24,278 nt of DNA, taken from positions 1-24,278 of the forward strand of contig JACZST010000004.1 in assembly GCA_022574065.1 (NCBI GenBank). The letters run 5' to 3'. The notes under the pieces were generated by a model. The model had not been told where the DNA came from, ran no database searches, and saw nothing but the letters and a program-made list of their open reading frames with translations. Each line of letters opens with the position of its first letter. Position 1 is the first letter of the stretch. Of this stretch, positions 22,530 to 24,278 are shown piece after piece. The stretch comes from Acidobacteriota bacterium (GTDB lineage Bacteria; Actinomycetota; Acidimicrobiia; Spongiisociales; UBA5794). The position numbers were made by a program, and so were the translations under genes.

Positions 22530-23294
22530 TCACAACGCGGCTCTCATGGCATCAATCGGCGCGGCAACACCCGTCCACAGCTCGAATGACGCCGAAGCCT
22601 GGGCGAGCAGCATGTCACGCCCGTCGGCGACGGGCAGCCCGCGACCAGCGACCTCACCGACCGCCGGCGTCTGCAGCTCACCGTAGGGAAAATCGACGAG
22701 CCCGGAGGCGTTGGCGAGCATTGCATCCGGTAGGACTTCGGCTTCCATGCCGATCGGGGTGGCGTTCACTACGATCGCTCCGTCGACGCCGGTCCCCCAC
22801 TCCAGAACCTCCCCGTCTACGCGGGTGCGCTCGAGCAATGCGCCGGCTGCGTCGGGGCTGCGCGCTGCGATGTGCAGGTGGCGGTCGGCGAGGGCAACAA
22901 GCGCCGCCGCCGCCGCCCCGCCGCTGCCGAGCACCAGTACCGGAGCGGTCATCGACAGCCCGGCGTCACGCCAGATCGTGAGGATTCCCGCTACATCGGT
23001 GTTGTCACCAAAGGCCATCCCCTCGCGATGTACCAGCGTGTTCACCGCACCGGTGCGTAGCGCCATTTCGGAGACACGGTCGACCGCATCAAAAGCAGCC
23101 TCCTTGTGCGGCATGGTGACATTGCCACCGTCGAGGCGTCCGTAACGAACCTCGGCAACGGCGGTGACCAGCCCGGACCGGTCGACCTTCCTGGCCTGGT
23201 AACTGCCTTCGATCCCGGCGGCCGCCAGCGCCGCGACATGAATGGCCGGCGATCGCGAGTGCTCGACGGGATCGCCGAGCAGCACGAGGTTCAC
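22530..23294 (-). CDS. aroE: Shikimate dehydrogenase
   Basis: AroE reduces 3-dehydroshikimate to shikimate with NADPH. The 254-residue protein has the substrate residues Ser13 and Ser15 in HSRSPAIH, catalytic Lys64 in NVTMPHKEA, GAVNTLV with Asn85, Asp100 in GDNTDVAG, the nucleotide loop GSGGAAAAA and NATPIGM, and a C-terminal DGRDMLLAQA. The GTG start overlaps the mltG stop as GTGA. With aroC, aroK and aroB it supplies four of the seven chorismate pathway enzymes from this locus. Confidence 0.96.
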   Translation of the reverse strand: MNLVLLGDPVEHSRSPAIHVAALAAAGIEGSYQARKVDRSGLVTAVAEVRYGRLDGGNVTMPHKEAAFDAVDRVSEMALRTGAVNTLVHREGMAFGDNTDVAGILTIWRDAGLSMTAPVLVLGSGGAAAAALVALADRHLHIAARSPDAAGALLERTRVDGEVLEWGTGVDGAIVVNATPIGMEAEVLPDAMLANASGLVDFPYGELQTPAVGEVAGRGLPVADGRDMLLAQASASFELWTGVAAPIDAMRAAL

Positions 23295-24278
23295 GGGAGT
23301 ACCCCGTCCGCCTTCGCCTGCTCGATCTTCGCTTGGTGCTCCTCATACGTCTTGGAGAAGCCGTGGCGGCCGTCCTCGGAAACGAGCACGTAGAACAGGA
23401 AGTCGGTGCGCGCCGGGTCGGCCGCGGCCAGAACCGATTCGATCTGGACGGTGCTGATCGGGGTCGGAGGCAGGCCGGCGATCAGGTAGGTATTCCAGGG
23501 TGAGTCGATCTCCAGATCTTCGGCGAGCACCCTTCCGGGACTGCCGCCGAGGGCGTAGACGACGGTGGCATCGATCTGAAGGGGTATCCCCTGGTCGAGG
23601 CGGTTGTAGACCACGCTTGCGATAAGCGGTCGGTCCTCTTCCACGCCCGCTTCCCGCTGAATCAGCGATGCCAAGACCAGCACCTCGTAGGTGCTCACCC
23701 TGAGTTCCTCGAAGCGCGACGCGTCCACATCGCTGATCCGGTGCACCATCTCGTCTGCCATCAGTTGAAGGATCTCCCTCGGCCGGGTGTCCTCGCCGAT
23801 GTCGTATCTTGCGGGGTACAACAGGCCCTCCCACCTGGCCAGCTCGTCGATCCCTTCCTGCGCATCTGTGGGAAGCAACGGAGAGGTGACCCACCCTTCA
23901 CGCAGCGCAACCGCAAAGTCCTCGACCTGCTTGCCGGTCTGTTCGGCGAGGCTCTCGATAAGGGCGGCCACGGTGACACCTTCGAGCACGATGACGCTCT
24001 GGCTGAACACATCCGGGCCCTCGACGAGGCGGGCGGCCACTTCCTCTGGCCTCATGCCGGTCTCGAGGTGGTAGGTCCCCGGCTTGAGTTGGGCTGCCAA
24101 ACCCCTCGCCTCGACAACGCGTGATAGGTCTCGAGCCGGCACGACACCGGCTTCCTCCATCGAGGCGGCGATGCTGCGAGCCGATGCCCCGTTTGGCACT
24201 TCGACGGTCACTTCGATGCCAACGACGATCGTCGTCGTCACCGGCGCTGCGGCCGTCACCGCTCCAGCAAGGAGCCTC
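23291..24278 (-). CDS. mltG: Endolytic murein transglycosylase MltG, 5' end cut by window edge
   Basis: MltG cleaves nascent glycan strands at the membrane and sets their length. The frame is open to the right edge: the in-frame residues before the GTG at 24259 (RLLAGAVTAAAPV) look like the end of the N-terminal membrane helix, so that GTG is not the true start. The visible part has the LysM-like region (VEVPNGASARSIAASM) and the catalytic domain, with the catalytic Glu in SLIQREAG (about residue 203 from that GTG), IASVVYNRL, PLQIDATVVYALG, NTYLIAGLPPTPI and the C-terminal FSKTYEEHQAKI. Family members have about 340-400 residues, so little is missing besides the cytoplasmic tail and helix. 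Confidence 0.95.
   Translation of the reverse strand, partial: RLLAGAVTAAAPVTTTIVVGIEVTVEVPNGASARSIAASMEEAGVVPARDLSRVVEARGLAAQLKPGTYHLETGMRPEEVAARLVEGPDVFSQSVIVLEGVTVAALIESLAEQTGKQVEDFAVALREGWVTSPLLPTDAQEGIDELARWEGLLYPARYDIGEDTRPREILQLMADEMVHRISDVDASRFEELRVSTYEVLVLASLIQREAGVEEDRPLIASVVYNRLDQGIPLQIDATVVYALGGSPGRVLAEDLEIDSPWNTYLIAGLPPTPISTVQIESVLAAADPARTDFLFYVLVSEDGRHGFSKTYEEHQAKIEQAKADGVLP

Noticed and set aside
1..24278. Mobile element, phage or defence system
   Set aside because: All genes are core metabolism in a conserved order, with uniform strand and similar composition. No transposase, integrase, tRNA-linked attachment site or toxin-antitoxin pair was seen.

Overview
The window is a GC-rich, gene-dense chromosomal segment in which every supportable gene lies on the minus strand. 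Read in the direction of transcription (from the right edge to the left) it holds mltG, aroE, a prepilin peptidase, aroC, aroK, aroB, efp, nusB | a pyr leader with a small ORF, pyrR, pyrB, pyrC, carA, carB, pyrD, pyrF, mihF, gmk, rpoZ, coaBC, priA | def, fmt | rpe, a response regulator with a GGDEF domain | ribD, ribE. The actinobacterial integration host factor (mIHF), an actinobacterial-style PriA without a Walker A motif, and a gene order I recall from mycobacteria (mltG-aroE-prepilin peptidase-aroC-aroK-aroB-efp-nusB and pyr-mihF-gmk-rpoZ-coaBC-priA-fmt-rpe-rib) point to an actinobacterium. A class 1B-type dihydroorotate dehydrogenase and the missing metK, pepQ, aroQ and rsmB neighbours suggest a deep-branching lineage rather than a mycobacterium or streptomycete; I cannot place it further.

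Region by region: 18158-24278 is a peptidoglycan/shikimate/translation block whose genes overlap by 1 to 13 bases, apart from short gaps on either side of the prepilin peptidase. 17956-18157 is the pyr leader, with a PyrR-binding hairpin, a Shine-Dalgarno sequence, a 22-codon ORF and a second hairpin at the pyrR start. 9249-17955 is a complete UMP pathway operon (apart from pyrE and pyrK) with almost every junction overlapping. 5109-9236 carries nucleoid, GMP kinase, RNA polymerase omega, CoA and replication-restart genes. 4902-5108 is a 207-bp gap with two copies of a 36-bp direct repeat. 3481-4901 is the def-fmt pair for N-formyl-methionine metabolism. 1772-3368 is rpe and a REC-GGDEF regulator. 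1-1657 is a riboflavin unit with its promoter, a complete FMN riboswitch, ribD and the first 140 codons of ribE, which runs off the left edge.

The enzymes are ordinary core metabolism. The less ordinary content is in the gaps: (i) arrays of degenerate 7-bp units in three different intergenic gaps, with different unit sequences but the same period, one of them a 63-bp inverted array in perfect 7-nt phase; (ii) a pyr leader in which PyrR appears to control a short ORF to which pyrR is translationally coupled; (iii) an FMN riboswitch whose closing P1 helix itself contains the ribD Shine-Dalgarno; (iv) three genes without a Shine-Dalgarno (def, rpe, mihF) that each have a TANNNT box 6-8 nt before the ATG, which suggests leaderless mRNAs. 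No mobile element, CRISPR array, tRNA or rRNA was seen, and no gap exceeds about 210 bases.
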